Part shown: piece after piece, positions 1 to 11,300 of the stretch
Numbering within the stretch: the stretch's first letter is position 1
Layout of the letters: each line of letters opens with the position of its first letter
Assembly (NCBI GenBank): GCA_030267565.1
Contig: BRXU01000005.1
Location: 2,838,001-2,902,000 of the forward strand
Reading direction: 5' to 3'
DNA: 64,000 nt
Source of the DNA: Pleodorina starrii
Taxonomy: Eukaryota > Chlorophyta > Chlorophyceae > Chlamydomonadales > Volvocaceae
The notes under the pieces: generated by a model
What the model was told of the DNA's origin: nothing
Seen by the model: the letters and a program-made list of their open reading frames with translations, nothing else
The model's database searches: none
Program-made: the position numbers and the translations under genes

Positions 1-1
1 C

Positions 2-424
2 AGGCTTCTCACGCCCCCGCGTGAGTTCGTTTCTGATAACCACAAGCCCGGTGTGAAGATGTGTCGGCACACGCACTGGATGGGGATGCCGAAACATACG
101 GCTGGGTATATCCCCCCCAAACCCTATGCTTCTCTTTTGCGTTTTCGTCTAGGAGCCTGGCCTATTGAGAATAATCGACCTGCTGGACGGCAGAGGTCTG
201 AGCGTACTTGTAGGGTCTGTGATAGTGGTACTGAAGACGAATATCATGTGCTGATGGAGTGTTCGGCGTACGACGATATACGTCAGGGTTTTAGCACCCT
301 AGGTGTCATTTTAGGCGACTACATTTCACCGCCTATGCTTGCTGTTACGGGCGCGGACAATCAACGCGGCTTAGCTGAATTAGTTCACAACATCTGGGTA
401 CGGCGGTCTTCTATGCTAGTTTGA
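2..424 (+). mobile_element. 3' end of a non-LTR (LINE) retrotransposon ORF, partial
   Basis: The frame is open from the first bases of the window to a TGA at 422-424, so the 5' part lies outside. The visible 140 or so residues end in a Cys-rich motif, CRVCDSGTEDEYHVLMEC, of the form C-x2-C...H-x4-C. It is preceded by an LRFRLGAWPIENN segment. This layout matches the zinc-binding tail that follows reverse transcriptase in L1-like and related LINE proteins. No reverse transcriptase or endonuclease core is in the window, so the clade cannot be named. The following bases to about 660 are AT-richer and read as 3' UTR. They contain TGTAA at about 568, the usual poly(A) signal in Chlamydomonas relatives. 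An exapted host gene is a less likely alternative. Confidence 0.7.
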
Positions 425-863
425 ATGTTTGTTCATCTTACCTGTTTTCGTTTGTGATCCTGCGTTAGTTTCTGCTTGGCGACATAGTTCTTAGCTCCTT
501 TTTGACCTGCCTATTCTCGCGGTCCATGAGCCTCCTGGCTCGTCTGGGCCTTATGAGCTCTCGAGCTTGTAATACAATACAAAACAATGCATGCTTTGCT
601 TCTTCGGGCATTGATTATCAATCTTCTTGTATATTTAAATGCCTAGGAACTGCTATTAATTGACGGCGTGTGGAATGTTCCGACCTTTGGGGGTCAACAC
701 GAGAAACTAGAAGAAATGCTGGGACGTCACAACTTGTAACACATCAGGGTGACCTAAAATTTGACAGAGATGGCCCGGAGAGGCTGGAGTGTGCGCGGAC
801 TTGCCCTGGTGCTGCTCTGGTTCTGCTCGGTAGGCCGCCTGTGCTCCTAGAAGGGGTCCTCTG
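425..863. other. Retrotransposon 3' flank, no gene
   Basis: No convincing coding frame. 425-660 is AT-richer than the rest of the window and looks like the LINE 3' UTR, including an ATACAATACAAAACAATGC stretch at about 572-590. The last 80 bases are a degenerate lead-in to the 143-bp tandem array. Confidence 0.5.
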
Positions 864-1695
864 GCCGTCCTTATGATGTGACTAGGCTCCTGGGCGGGCG
901 CAATGGTCGGGTCGTCCCTTGTCGAGCTCAAATTCTCTAGTCGCAGGTTTGCATGTGCACCAGTCCGCCGATCCACACGCCCTGGCAGCGCTCAGCGGCC
1001 CGTCTGGCCGTCCTTATGATGGGCCTAGGCTCCTGGGCGGGCGCATTGGTCGGGTCGACCATCGGGTAGCTCAAATTCTTTAGTCGCAGGTTTGCATGTG
1101 CACCAGTCCGCCGCTCCGCACGCCCTGGCAGCGCTCACCGGCCCGCCTGGCCGTCCTTATGATGTGACTAGGCTCCTGGGCGGGCGCACTGGTCGGGTTA
1201 TCCCTCAGGGCGCCCAAATTCTCTAGTCGCAGGTTTGCATGTGCACCAGTCCGCCGCTCCGCACGCCCTGGCAGCACTCGCCGGCCCGCCTGGCCGTCCT
1301 TATGATATGTCTCGGCATCTGGGTCGGCGCGTTGGTCGGGTTATTCCTCGGGGCGCCCAAATTCTCTAGTCGCAGGTTTGCATGTGCACCAGTCCGCCGC
1401 TCCGCACGCCCTGGCAGCACTCGCCGGCCCGCCTGGCCGTCCTTATGATATGTCTCGGCATCTGGGTCGGCGCGTTGGTCGGGTTATTCCTCGGGGCGCC
1501 CAAATTCTCTAGTCGCAGGTTTGCATGTGCACCAGTCCGCCGCTCCGCACGCCCTGGCAGCACTCACCGGCCCGCCTGGCCGTCCTTATGATATGTCTCG
1601 GCATCTGGGTCGGCGCGTTGGTCGGGTTATCCCTCAGGGCGCCCAAATTCTCTAGTCGCAGGTTTGCATGTGTCCCAGTCCGCCGCTCCGCACTC
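864..1695. repeat. 143-bp tandem repeat array, about 5.8 units
   Basis: The phrase GCCGTCCTTATGAT recurs at about 864, 1007, 1150, 1293, 1436 and 1579, an exact 143-base period. Each unit also carries TCTAGTCGCAGGTTTGCATG and CAGTCCGCCGCTCCGCACGC. Units 4 and 5 are nearly identical. The first unit is more diverged, and the last one breaks off at about 1695 inside the following Gln-rich frame. The open frames seen in the array on both strands are a by-product of the period and are not genes. It may be a LINE 3'-UTR minisatellite or an independent satellite. Confidence 0.9.
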
Positions 1696-1735
1696 CCAAT
1701 GTGACCCGCGCAGGAGTGCATCGCGTACACTGGCG

Positions 1736-2182
1736 ATGCCCGCTGTGTGGGGCCACGCGGCATTGACGGGTCAGGGTTATCTTCACCCTATGCAACAGCA
1801 GCAACAGTACGCCCCACAGCAGAACCAAGTGTTCCCACAGCAGCCGCAGCCACAGCAGCGCCTCATCGAGCAGTATCTTCAGCAGCAGCAACAGCAGCAG
1901 TACTTCTTGCAGACGATTCAGCAGTTACAGCTGCAACAGCAGCTACAGGGGTTGCAGCAACTTCAGCAGCAGCAACAGCAGCAACAGCAGGTATTGCTTC
2001 AGCCGGGACCAATCCGCACAGCAGACGAGGGCCATGCAGGGAAGAGGCGACGTACAGGTGATGCCCCATTGCTGGTGGCTGGACAGGAAGGCGGCAAGCC
2101 CAATGGCAGTGCCGCCGCAAAGGCCGCAGCACCGAAGAACAGTGGTGCCAAGCGGGGCACCCGTCAAGCCAATCGGACTTAG
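1736..2182 (+). CDS. Gln-rich small ORF or terminal exon, unknown
   Basis: I do not recognise this protein. From the first ATG (1736) to TAG (2180-2182) it encodes 148 residues. The N-terminal two thirds is dominated by Gln tracts (CAG/CAA) with interspersed Leu, Tyr and Pro. The C-terminal third is basic, with a KRRR cluster that could be a nuclear localisation signal, and ends in an Ala/Lys-rich tail. The frame is open upstream into the tandem repeat, and a CGCAG at about 1708-1712 could be a splice acceptor. It could therefore be the last exon of a gene, the start of a retrotransposon ORF1, or a chance frame in CAG-repeat DNA. Nothing in the context decides between these. Confidence 0.35.
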   Translation: MPAVWGHAALTGQGYLHPMQQQQQYAPQQNQVFPQQPQPQQRLIEQYLQQQQQQQYFLQTIQQLQLQQQLQGLQQLQQQQQQQQQVLLQPGPIRTADEGHAGKRRRTGDAPLLVAGQEGGKPNGSAAAKAAAPKNSGAKRGTRQANRT

Positions 2183-5100
2183 TAAGGTATCGTGCATACG
2201 GACGCGTGTGATATCTATCATGGCGCTACCAAAGCAAGTTTGGGAAATGCATATCGAATCGTGTGTACCCGGGGGATGTAGTAGTATTTTGTTAATGTGT
2301 GCTCTCGACCACTGCGTATGCATGTGGCGACCACGAATGTAGAATGGATGTACAGCTTAGCCAGCACTGCAGCTTGGGCATGCGGACTGTTCATTAGCGG
2401 GCCCCCCCCTCGTGTGCAGCAACAATGTGCAAGCAACACCCTCGGTTGTTCAACCATGTGAACCCCTGGGCCGGGTATTATAGTAGCGGAGAGTCTGTAA
2501 TGGTGCAGCGGTTATCATGCGATGTGATATCGTGGGTTCAAGCAGGTGTATTTTTTGGAGATAACGGCAGGCGTTTGCTGTGTGCGTGGCGCAAGGAAGA
2601 GAAGGAAGATTTCGACGAGATCACGGAACTGTCGCTTTTTTCGACTTATATTATCGCGTGGCGTTGCGGTTCACGGCCATACATGCACGGGTGTCGCATA
2701 GCAACGTACAGCAACCGGTTTGCCTTAGGGCATGTGGAATTTTTGAAAAGAAGTGTGCATGGTAGCATTGGGATGCAGTGCTTCATAGTGGCTACTCACA
2801 GCGAATGTGCGGTGATGTTCGTTTTCGGCGTTAATGCTGCGGTGCAGCGATGTGCGAGGGGATATGGCTGGCTTGTCGTGCCGCACCTGAAGTGGCGGCA
2901 GGGCCTTGTGCTATGGGCGACTTGCTTTCCCCAGACAGAGGGCATGAGGGGGCAATTAGAGACATCCTCTGCGAGAGGAGGGTTTCATTTGGTGCGATCC
3001 CACAGGCTGGAACCAGCTGCTCGGTTGCGCCCACGCACCCATCCACGGGTTATGTAATGTATGTATGCCCCATGGGTCACTGCGTGCTCGCTGGACTACG
3101 CGATGGTGCAGACTGGACGCGCATAGATACATTTGTAAGGCTTTTGAGACAGGGAATCTGCCAGATGCACGGGCGCTGTGCTGGCGGCCGGGAACTGCGG
3201 CGTGGCAGTGCTCCACAGGCGCTCCTAAGGCCACGAGGCGCAGGGGAGCGGGGCGGCTAGGCCAAGAGCGAACTTTGCCCACAAGTACAGATGCCCGAGG
3301 ATGCCCGACAAAGTAAACCGGTAAAGTTTGTAGAAACACTTTAGACTTGGTCAGGGTGGGCGGCGTTTCCTTTGGTTTGCTTTGGTTTGGCTGGGCGAGC
3401 CATCATGCTTGGTGCATGTTGCCCGACCGGACGCCAAAGACCTCGCCAGCATTTGCAGCCCGAGACAAAAATATTCTGTTAGACACCAGGGCTTAATCTG
3501 GGGCGGTGCGCCGCGGCTCCGCGTTGTGGGCGCCGATGTGGCCACAGCACGAGAACCAGAGCGGAACGACCGGAATCGTTGTACTGAAGTTCGCCTACGC
3601 TCAGATTCAGGCTTTGCACCCCTGACAACTTTGATAAAGGATGTAATAATATATAATATTGTCGGCCCGAAGACGGCTTTAGGTGACTTTTGTCCGGCGA
3701 GGGCTGAGTGGCCCAGCTCTCCGCTCTGGCTAAAACATTCGGAATGAGGAATTCGTTGCAACTGACTGGACGAGCAGCATCGCGCGCTGGCACCTGGGAG
3801 AAGTGGTGTCCCAAAGCCATGCACATGGCAGACGTATGACGTGGCAGCCCGGCAAGCTGGCTTCGCCGCCGCGGAACGTTCCAGGGATGAGCCCATGGCT
3901 GCTTTGCCAGGCTTTGCCCGACGCTCCAACTAACGCCGGCGCCCCCATACGTGTGAACACACCCCCAGATGCCCAGAACCCGCCCGAAAAAAACTAAATG
4001 ACCCCCATATCCTGCCGAACAGATGTTTAACATGCAAACGTCGCGCTGTGCGACGTGTGCCAAGTCGGCTCGACACGAAGCGGTTCGGAACACCGCACGG
4101 GCAGTAGCCAGGTCTCTGCCAGCCCAGCCCACCATCTTGCACACATTAAAAGAATTGATTCATGCTTTTGAAGCTGCCGAGTTGGCATGTACGTGTGCAA
4201 CTACACACTTCACAGCCACGGCCAGCAAGCAGCAGCGCTGGAGGTAAGTAGGGGCAGTCCTTGACGGTCGCACAAACCCCGCTGCCGCACCAACATTACT
4301 ATCACCCTGGACCGAGGCAATCCGACGACATTCGCATCATCAGTCTTTTCTCTGCTCCATATCAGCTCGTCCGTAACATAAATACCGTATCTAGAAGCCA
4401 AAGCGCAAAGGCCTGGAGCGGCATGCCTACCAAGTTACCCCTCGCGAAGCCCTCCCAGGCGCTCAACGGTTCCCGAGCTCTCAGCACCACAACCCCGCCC
4501 TCCACGTCCAAACGTTACGTCGGCAACAGCAGTGGCAACGCCTATCGGCAAGGCAAGTCAGAACTGAGAGCAACGTGCTGTAGTTCCAAAACTTGGCGAG
4601 CAAGGCGCAAGTCCAACCCGTCTTGCGTCCCTCAACTCGCAAGTCGCAACCCTCCTCCTCCCTCCGACCGACCCTTTCCACTCCCTGCCGTTTTCCTGAA
4701 ATACCCCCGGCAAACGATGCATGGCGTGATGCATTTTCATGCGTGCAATCGATCTCCCTAAATGCTCCCGAGGTCTGCCAACCCTTGCGTACTGTGGGCT
4801 CATCTCATTGTAACGGCACAGCCGCGGCAGCCGATCAACCAAAAGCATTCCCGAACCCAAAACAATGCTGAGCCGAGCGACAGGAGCTCTTATGACATAC
4901 GTTGCACCGGTAATACCGGTAGTTTGCTTCGACGATCACAATCCTTTCTGTGCACACAACGCATCCCCTCGACACGAAACCACCAACAAGCCGACGGCAA
5001 CGCACTCTGTTCGGCTCTACGAGGCCTCGCTCTCTGACAGCAGCACAGCACAGCACCGTCAAGCAATTCTGTGTGACACGTAAAGCAACCCCCTGCTCCC

Positions 5101-5465
5101 GCCGCCTCGCCTCCACATCCCGCACAACAAGGGCCCGCGGGCCAGCCCCTGTCCCTTCCGCTCGCCTTCGGGGCCTGCATACCCATACCCCCCACCCGCC
5201 CGCGCACAGCCCGGCCGCCCCCTCTCCCACCATGATCCCACTTCGCTGCGGGGTGTCTTCATTCCGGCGTCTCCGCCAAGACCCTGCCGAAGGTACGGCT
5301 TCTCAGGGCCGCTGGCAGCCTGCCAACTTGTCGCCTGGCTAGCCCCGAAAGCCGTAATCAAACAATAATACGATCTCTTGCGGAGGCAATATCAATACAT
5401 CATTACGGCTTGCACGGCCGCTGCGCCGGGCTGCGCCACGCCGGGCTGCGCTACGCCGGGCTGTG
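2183..5465. other. Intergenic or repeat-derived region, no recognised gene
   Basis: Several open frames of 60-220 codons exist on both strands (for example 2425-3057 + and 3479-4144 -). None shows a family motif, volvocine codon bias or consistent splice structure. Base composition is more even than in the coding parts of the window. TGTAA signals occur at about 2495 and 3055. A possible tRNA-derived promoter lies at 2501-2543. The part adjoining 5466 must include the 3' UTR of the Mpv17-family gene. Confidence 0.5.
2490..2560 (+). repeat. Possible tRNA-derived SINE head (A and B boxes)
   Basis: TGGTGCAGCGGTTATCA at 2501-2517 resembles a pol III A box. GGGTTCAAGC at 2534-2543 resembles a B box, about 33 bases downstream, as in tRNA genes. 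The arms do not fold into a complete tRNA, so this is at most a tRNA-derived SINE promoter or a decayed tRNA. Only one copy was noticed. Confidence 0.3.
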
Positions 5466-7089
5466 TTACGCCGGGCTGGCTGCCGCAGCCCTCTCTCTCC
5501 CTGGCGCCGCCACAGCGCCGCTGTTGTAGGCACTGAGGATCGCGTTCCACGCCAGTCCCGCGCAATTGACGTAGAGAAGGCGGCCGGCCGGTGGACAGAA
5601 CATGAAGTTGAGCATGTTGGCAGCCGGCCAGAACACCGACCCTGCGGCACCGAAAGCAAGGGGCGCGGGGCACCGTAGGGGTAGGATGCGATTGAGTTAC
5701 AATGAGGGACCACTAGGGTCCTGCGCTGGCGCATTCTGAGTCAACTCAGAACCTCACAGGGGTAGGAGGGGCCGGGGCGGGGGTGAAGGGTTGAGGTAGG
5801 GGACGAGAGCCCGGGCCTGGTGGTCGATTGGGCGCTGGGAAAGGCGACTCCGAGCGTCCGCGTTGGGCAAGCGGGCAGAGAGGACGCCGAAACACGATGC
5901 AAGCGCAGGAACCAAAACCAGAAGAAGGAAAGGCAAGAGCCTCCTGCGCCCGCCGGTGCTGCGGTGGCGCCGGCGCCGGAAAACAAGCACAGCCCAGTGA
6001 GCCGCGCCCCACACAACACGTGGCCGTCTGACACGGCGCGGTCCCGCGCGCGGACGCGCGCGCGATGCAGCGCAGTGCTTGCGACCCAAGACCGGCCCTC
6101 CCACCCGCCAGCCCGCCCGGCCGGCCGGCCGGCGGCCCCTGCCCCCTGCCTGCAATGTACGTCTGCACGAAGGCGCCTCGCAGCTTGTCGCCTACGGCCG
6201 CCACGTTGCCGCCGGTCTCCAGCAGCGTCATGTAGGTGAAGAAGGCCGCCACGTAGGTGGGGAAGAGGGTCACCTGGCCGAGGGCGGTCTTCTTGGCGGC
6301 CTGCTCGGGCGAGGGCGTGGGCGAGGGCGCGCGGCGCAGGTCGGGGCAGGGGCAGCGGGATCGGGGCAGGAGGCAGCGGGTTGGCGGCTGACAGCTCGGG
6401 GAAGGTGATGACTTCGACCGGAGCCGGGCGGCGAAACGTAGTGTCTCTAGGAAACGCATTAGGAGCCGGATGTGACTGCGTGCCGGGGCGGCGAGGCGCA
6501 GGCCCTCGCGACCTGCTGGCCGCTGCTGCCAGGCTGAAGCCTAGATCGGGGCTTTCCCCTGTGCACAGTCTCCCACCGCTGTCACACAGGGCAAGGCACT
6601 TCCGCAGTGAACGATCACACACGGCTTCCGGCTGTTTGGCATGATGGGTTTGGGTTTTGCGTGTGGATTTGGGGAGGTGGGTGCAAATCGTGGCAGCTAC
6701 CCACCGTGAGCAATGTCTTTGCGGGCCCAAACCGCTGGTCAAGCATGCGGAAGCCCCACAGGAAAAAGGGCCCATGGAGGGTCAAACCCACGAGCCCGAA
6801 GCGCGCGGTGCGTCTCCAATCATGCGCAGCCCAGTCCAAAGAGCCTGTCCTGCGATGCGAGGGGCACTGCGCATGAGTTCACGCTGGGAAGCCCGCTCGA
6901 GGTATTTTATGGTGCCTGCCCGAATTGGCAGGCCGGATGGTGGCAACCTGGTGGCAGCCCGACCCACTTGTTCCTCCGCTGTAAGGCTTGACAGACAACG
7001 TCTCCAGCTTGCATAATTATGCATGATGTCAAGCCAGCGCGGGCCACTGGGGCCAGACGCTTGAGCATTGGGCCTGGTAGCGGAGCCAT
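5466..7089 (-). CDS. Mpv17/PMP22-family integral membrane protein
   Basis: Four exons joined in frame: 7089-6968, 6849-6705, 6300-6150, 5641-5466 (197 aa, TAA stop). The ATG at 7089 is the first Met after an in-frame stop at 7105-7107. Family landmarks run in order. LTSCIIMQAGDVVCQ is the first helix with its GD...Q signature. DWRRTARFGLVGLTLHGPFF matches the D..R..R....G....GP block. ALGQVTLFPTYVAAFF matches the DQ....P helix. The C-terminal block WPAANMLNF...R......WNAILS matches WP..Q..NF..VP..R.....WN..LS. Length is normal for the family (about 175-200 aa), with about four membrane helices. Members sit in mitochondrial inner, peroxisomal or other organelle membranes and affect membrane permeability or mtDNA maintenance. 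The exact compartment here is not evident. Intron 3 appears to start with GC (ATTGCAG|GCAGGG). The gene is divergent from the coiled-coil gene starting at 8364. Confidence 0.9.
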
Positions 7090-7092
7090 CAC

Positions 7093-8363
7093 CGCTCGAG
7101 CAGATTAGGGGCGCCGAATGCTCAGAAACCGGCCGAGCAGAGATGGTGCTACCACAAGCCCTGCTCGCCCGGCGCAAGCTGCTGTAAGCCTGAAAACAGA
7201 AACCAAAGTACGGCATATTGTTCAACTTGATGTCAGCATGTCACTCTATCTGGGTGTCGAAACGGCTAGGAGCTGATAAAACACTGGCTTACAAAAATGA
7301 CACGCGTAATCACCTTACCATGAGCTTCGCACGGCCTGAAACACTTCATTTTTAGCGCAGCCCCGTCGTCTGTCACATTCACTGGATTCTGCAGGCTTCA
7401 ATTGCCATCGGAACAGCAGGAGGAACGAGCGTTTTCTTGTAAATAGACTAGTGATGAACAGCTTGGATCCCCGTTTCCCAGGCAGGGGGTGTTCATCTTA
7501 ATTGACCAGCGAGAAATGTCGACATCCCACAATGACGCCGTCCTTGACCGCGTTCTCACGCGTATTGTATCAGCGGGCAATCAAAAGGCGCACAGCGGCA
7601 AGAGTCAAGCCGGGTTAGTGTCAATCACCGTTGCGTGGCGTTGACTGCCCACCGGCCCAGAATCACAACGCGCACTCCACATCTTGCAGGGGCATCAGCT
7701 CCGTCCTGCAGCGCGATGGCGGCTCGGCGCGCGGCAGCTTCGGGTTTGACAAGCGGCGAGCTGGCAGCACCGCCAAGTTTTACGCCAACTACCGTGAGAC
7801 GGTTTGCCGCACTTTTGCCTGGACGCCTGGACAACACACATCTGGCCGTGTGTGTTGACGTCCCTCTGCCAGAACGCCAACCATGCAACCCCCACGGCAT
7901 GTACCCTGCAGGCCTCTCAAACCCTGCCTTCGGAAGCTCGTCTGCCCGCGACTCGAGCTTGGCTGGCACAACGGTAAGGCCATAACTCAATTGTGCGGCC
8001 AAGTAGTCATCCTCCCCTTCCCTTGTCCTATTCGGCGTACAGGGCAAACCCCTGCGGCGTGTGGCCGAGTGCCTTAGTGGTCGTGCAACCCGATGGAGTC
8101 CATATCTGCGGCCTCCAAGCCAGTGCATCGCTTGGCCACCGCACACACACCCGCAGTGCTTTGCAGCACACAGCACCCGTAAAAGCAGCCACATTGTGGT
8201 CAAGCACCCCACAGCAGCTTCGCCCTTGCCTCATCACCCCTCGCTTGGGCCGTCCACACGCCCTACCCGGCACGGCATCGCCTCTCCACACGCCCTCCCG
8301 TATCTTGCGACCCCGTCGTCCCCGCCGCAGGTCATCCCCCAATTCGTCTTCTCCAAAAGCATC
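7093..8363. other. Divergent intergenic region (shared promoter space)
   Basis: 1.27 kb between two head-to-head starts (Mpv17-family at 7089 on -, coiled-coil gene at 8364 on +). It must hold both promoters and 5' UTRs. No TATA box or other motif was convincing. A CCGCCGCAG at about 8321-8329 could be the acceptor of a 5'-UTR intron just ahead of the 8364 ATG. Confidence 0.45.
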
Positions 8364-11300
8364 ATGCGCGCGCCACCGTCCATAGCGCTGCAGCTGCCCT
8401 CCACCACCACCACCGGAGCCGCACCCGCAGCCAGCGGCGCCTCAGCCAAGACGTCCGCGCTCATCCTCAGGCAGCAGCAGCAGCCCCAGCGGCACGCCAG
8501 CCCGCAGCCACACCTCCGCGCGCCGCGCTGCAGCAGTCCCCCGCCAGACTTGACGGGATCAGGCGGGCGCAGGCGCAGCAGCCCCGGCGACGCACGCGGC
8601 GGCGGCGCCGGGGGCGCGTACGACGTTGGCGGCCGCGCGGCCTCCACCAGCCGCGGCGTCGACGTCAGCAGCTCGAGGGGCGCTCAGAGCGGGCGCGGCA
8701 CAGGCGCGGGCTCCGCCCGGAGCCGCAGCAGCCCGCGGGAACGCGTTGCCGCCGACGGCGGCAGCCTGGACGGCGCCGGCGGCGGTGGCATGGAAATCCT
8801 CGCCTCGAGATACGGCGGCGCGGCCGACGCGGCGGCCGAGGAGGGCGACGCGGGCGCTGGCGGGCATTCGCGGGCGTTGCGGCCGGCCAACACCATCACC
8901 CGCGCGGCCGCGCTGCGAGCGTTGAAGCAGCAGCGCTCGACCACGCCCGACATAATCGCGGAGCTTCGGGCCGTGGCCTCCGCCAAGGCTGCGGCATCCG
9001 AGGACGCTGGCCGGCCTGTAGGCTTCCCGCCGGCGGCAGGTGACAAAGCGCCAGCGCCTGCCACCGCAGGTGCCGCGGTGCCACAGCAGCAACAACAACA
9101 GCAGCAGCAGATTCCGTCGGGTCGCGCCGACGGAGGGCGAGCAGGAGGGCCGCCTGCCAACGCAGGCGGTGCGGACACTGCCGGGGCTGCCGGGCCCATG
9201 AGGGGCCAGCACAACGCGCCGGCTGGAGGGGGGCCGCCGCAGCTTGGGACGCGGCGCACGTCGGAGACCTCGCCGCACCCGCCCGCGCATCCGCCGGTGC
9301 CGCAGCTCTTGCTGCCAGCGCAGCCACGTGCATCAACACAGCAGGAATGTCTGGGTCAGGGAGGCCAGCAGCCGCACGCTGCGGCTGGGGCCGGCGCAGG
9401 AGCGGCGACGGGGCAGGAGTCCTGCCCGGAGGTTTGGGGAGACGGGGCCGGAGGCAAGCCCTCGGCGATGCCGGCACCCGGCGCGGCGATGGTCGCCGGG
9501 GCGGCGCCACCGGACTCCGCAACCTCGGTGGGGTCAACATGTGGCGACGGGGGAGCGATGTGGGCCATAGGCCAGGAGCCCAGCTTCCGGTCGCCGTCGC
9601 CGCAGCGTTCCAGGGGACCGGCCTCCAGCCGAACGGGGTCGGCGGCGCCGCCAGCCGCTGCCAGCTGCGACGGGTTCAGGTTCGGCTTCACCGGCGCTGC
9701 TGCTGGGTTCGGCCCGGCGCTGACGGCGGCGGGTCCGGTGGTGGCTGGCGTTGCCGTCGCCGCCATCACGCAGCGGCAGCAGCGCGCGATGCGGCAGCAC
9801 GTGGCGCGCCAGAGCAGCCCGCCGCCCGGCCGCCGGCGCGGCCCGGGCCCCGCGGCGGACAGGCAAGCGGCGTCGGCGCGGGCGGCGGGCTCGCCGCAGC
9901 GTCTGCCACCTGCGCAGCGTCACCACCTGGATCACGAGGCGTCCGTCGATGCGAGCTGGGACAGCCAGGTGGTCGTGGCGGCGCAGTCTCGTATCCGGAG
10001 GTTGGAGGAGCAGGTGCGGCTGTGAATGGATGCTCCAACCCCACCTTCCCTAAATACGCCTCAGCTCTTTCCCTGCGGCTCGTGCTTTTCATCCACTACG
10101 CACGCACACCCAAACACGCCCGGGGCCCCCCCAAGGGACCCGCTGAGTCCTCCTTCCTTCCCCCCTTCCTTAACATCCCCTCCCTTCCACCGCTGTGGTC
10201 TCTCCTCTTTGTCACCCTCCCCCCCGCCTCTCCCCTTCAAAATACACAGGTGGTCAGCCTGACTGCGCAGGTGGCGGAGCTGCAGTCCTCCCACGCCGAC
10301 CTGGAGTTCCAGCTGGAGGAGGAGCAGCAGCAGCACCACGCGGTCCGAGCCAGCGCAGCAGCCGCTGAGGCTGCTGCTGCTGCTGCTGCTGGGGGTGCTG
10401 CTGCTGCTGGGGGTGCCGCAGGCGGCGCCGGAGGAGGGACGGACGCAGCACCGCAGCAGTCCGAATCTGAGGTCGGTGGGGGGGAATATGTTCTTCGCGC
10501 GGCGTGGGCGCAGGCGGGGATGCGGCAGCCCGGCCTTCGGTCGCGGGGCTAGGGGCCCGGGAGGGGGTGTGTGTGACCACGCCTGAGGAGAAGGTGCCGC
10601 TCCCCGGGGGGGAAGGGGACGGTACCGGGAGGCGAGGCGAGGCGAGGCGTGGCGTCCTGGGGTGTCGTCGGGGCCTCTTTCCTGGTCATGCCGGGCGTGC
10701 CGCCCTTCCCCCGCCAGCGGCCAGCGAGCAATGCGAGCCAGCCGTTTCCTTTTGAGTCCTTCACCTCCTCTGTGAATCTTTCTCCCGCTGCGCTGCTCTG
10801 CATTACTGGAACATCACCGGCCAGCAACTGTCTCCATCCCTCCCCCCACCACGCACACACACACACACACACACCTACCCAGCCTCTCCCGCTCACGCCC
10901 CCGGTCGCCCCTTTGTGCCGCTCCGGCCCTTGGACTCCCCCAACACCATCACCCACACCACCGTTGCGTTCCCTCGCCCCGGGCCGTTATCATTACACCC
11001 ACATCATCACCAGAGCCAACAACAACAGCAGGTCCAGCAGCTGCAGCAGCAGCAGCGCGAGTGCGAGGCCCAGCTGGGGGAGCAGGTACGGCAGCTGCAG
11101 GACCGACTGGCGGAGCGCGAGGCGGAGATGGAGGAGCAGCTCGCCCGGGCGCGGGCCGCCAACGACACGCTGGCCAAGCAGAACCGAGCTCTGTACGGCA
11201 CACTGGAAGAGACGCTGTCCGCGGCGGAGCACGTGAGTCGCCGTTGCGCCCCCGTCGGGCTTGCTTGGGTCGCAACCCGCGGGTCATGCTACCTGGACTC

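Noticed and set aside
2425..3057. 210-codon plus-strand frame in the 2-5 kb region
   Set aside because: No family motif, no codon bias, and it overlaps a possible SINE. Probably chance.
8058..8125. tRNA-like string TGGCCGAGTGCCTTAGTGG ahead of the coiled-coil gene
   Set aside because: It resembles a Ser/Leu tRNA A box, but no B box (GGTTCGAATCC) follows at any sensible distance and no cloverleaf can be drawn.
8061..8363. In-frame upstream extension of the coiled-coil ORF
   Set aside because: It begins with GTG and contains no ATG before 8364. It likely represents 5' UTR or intron.
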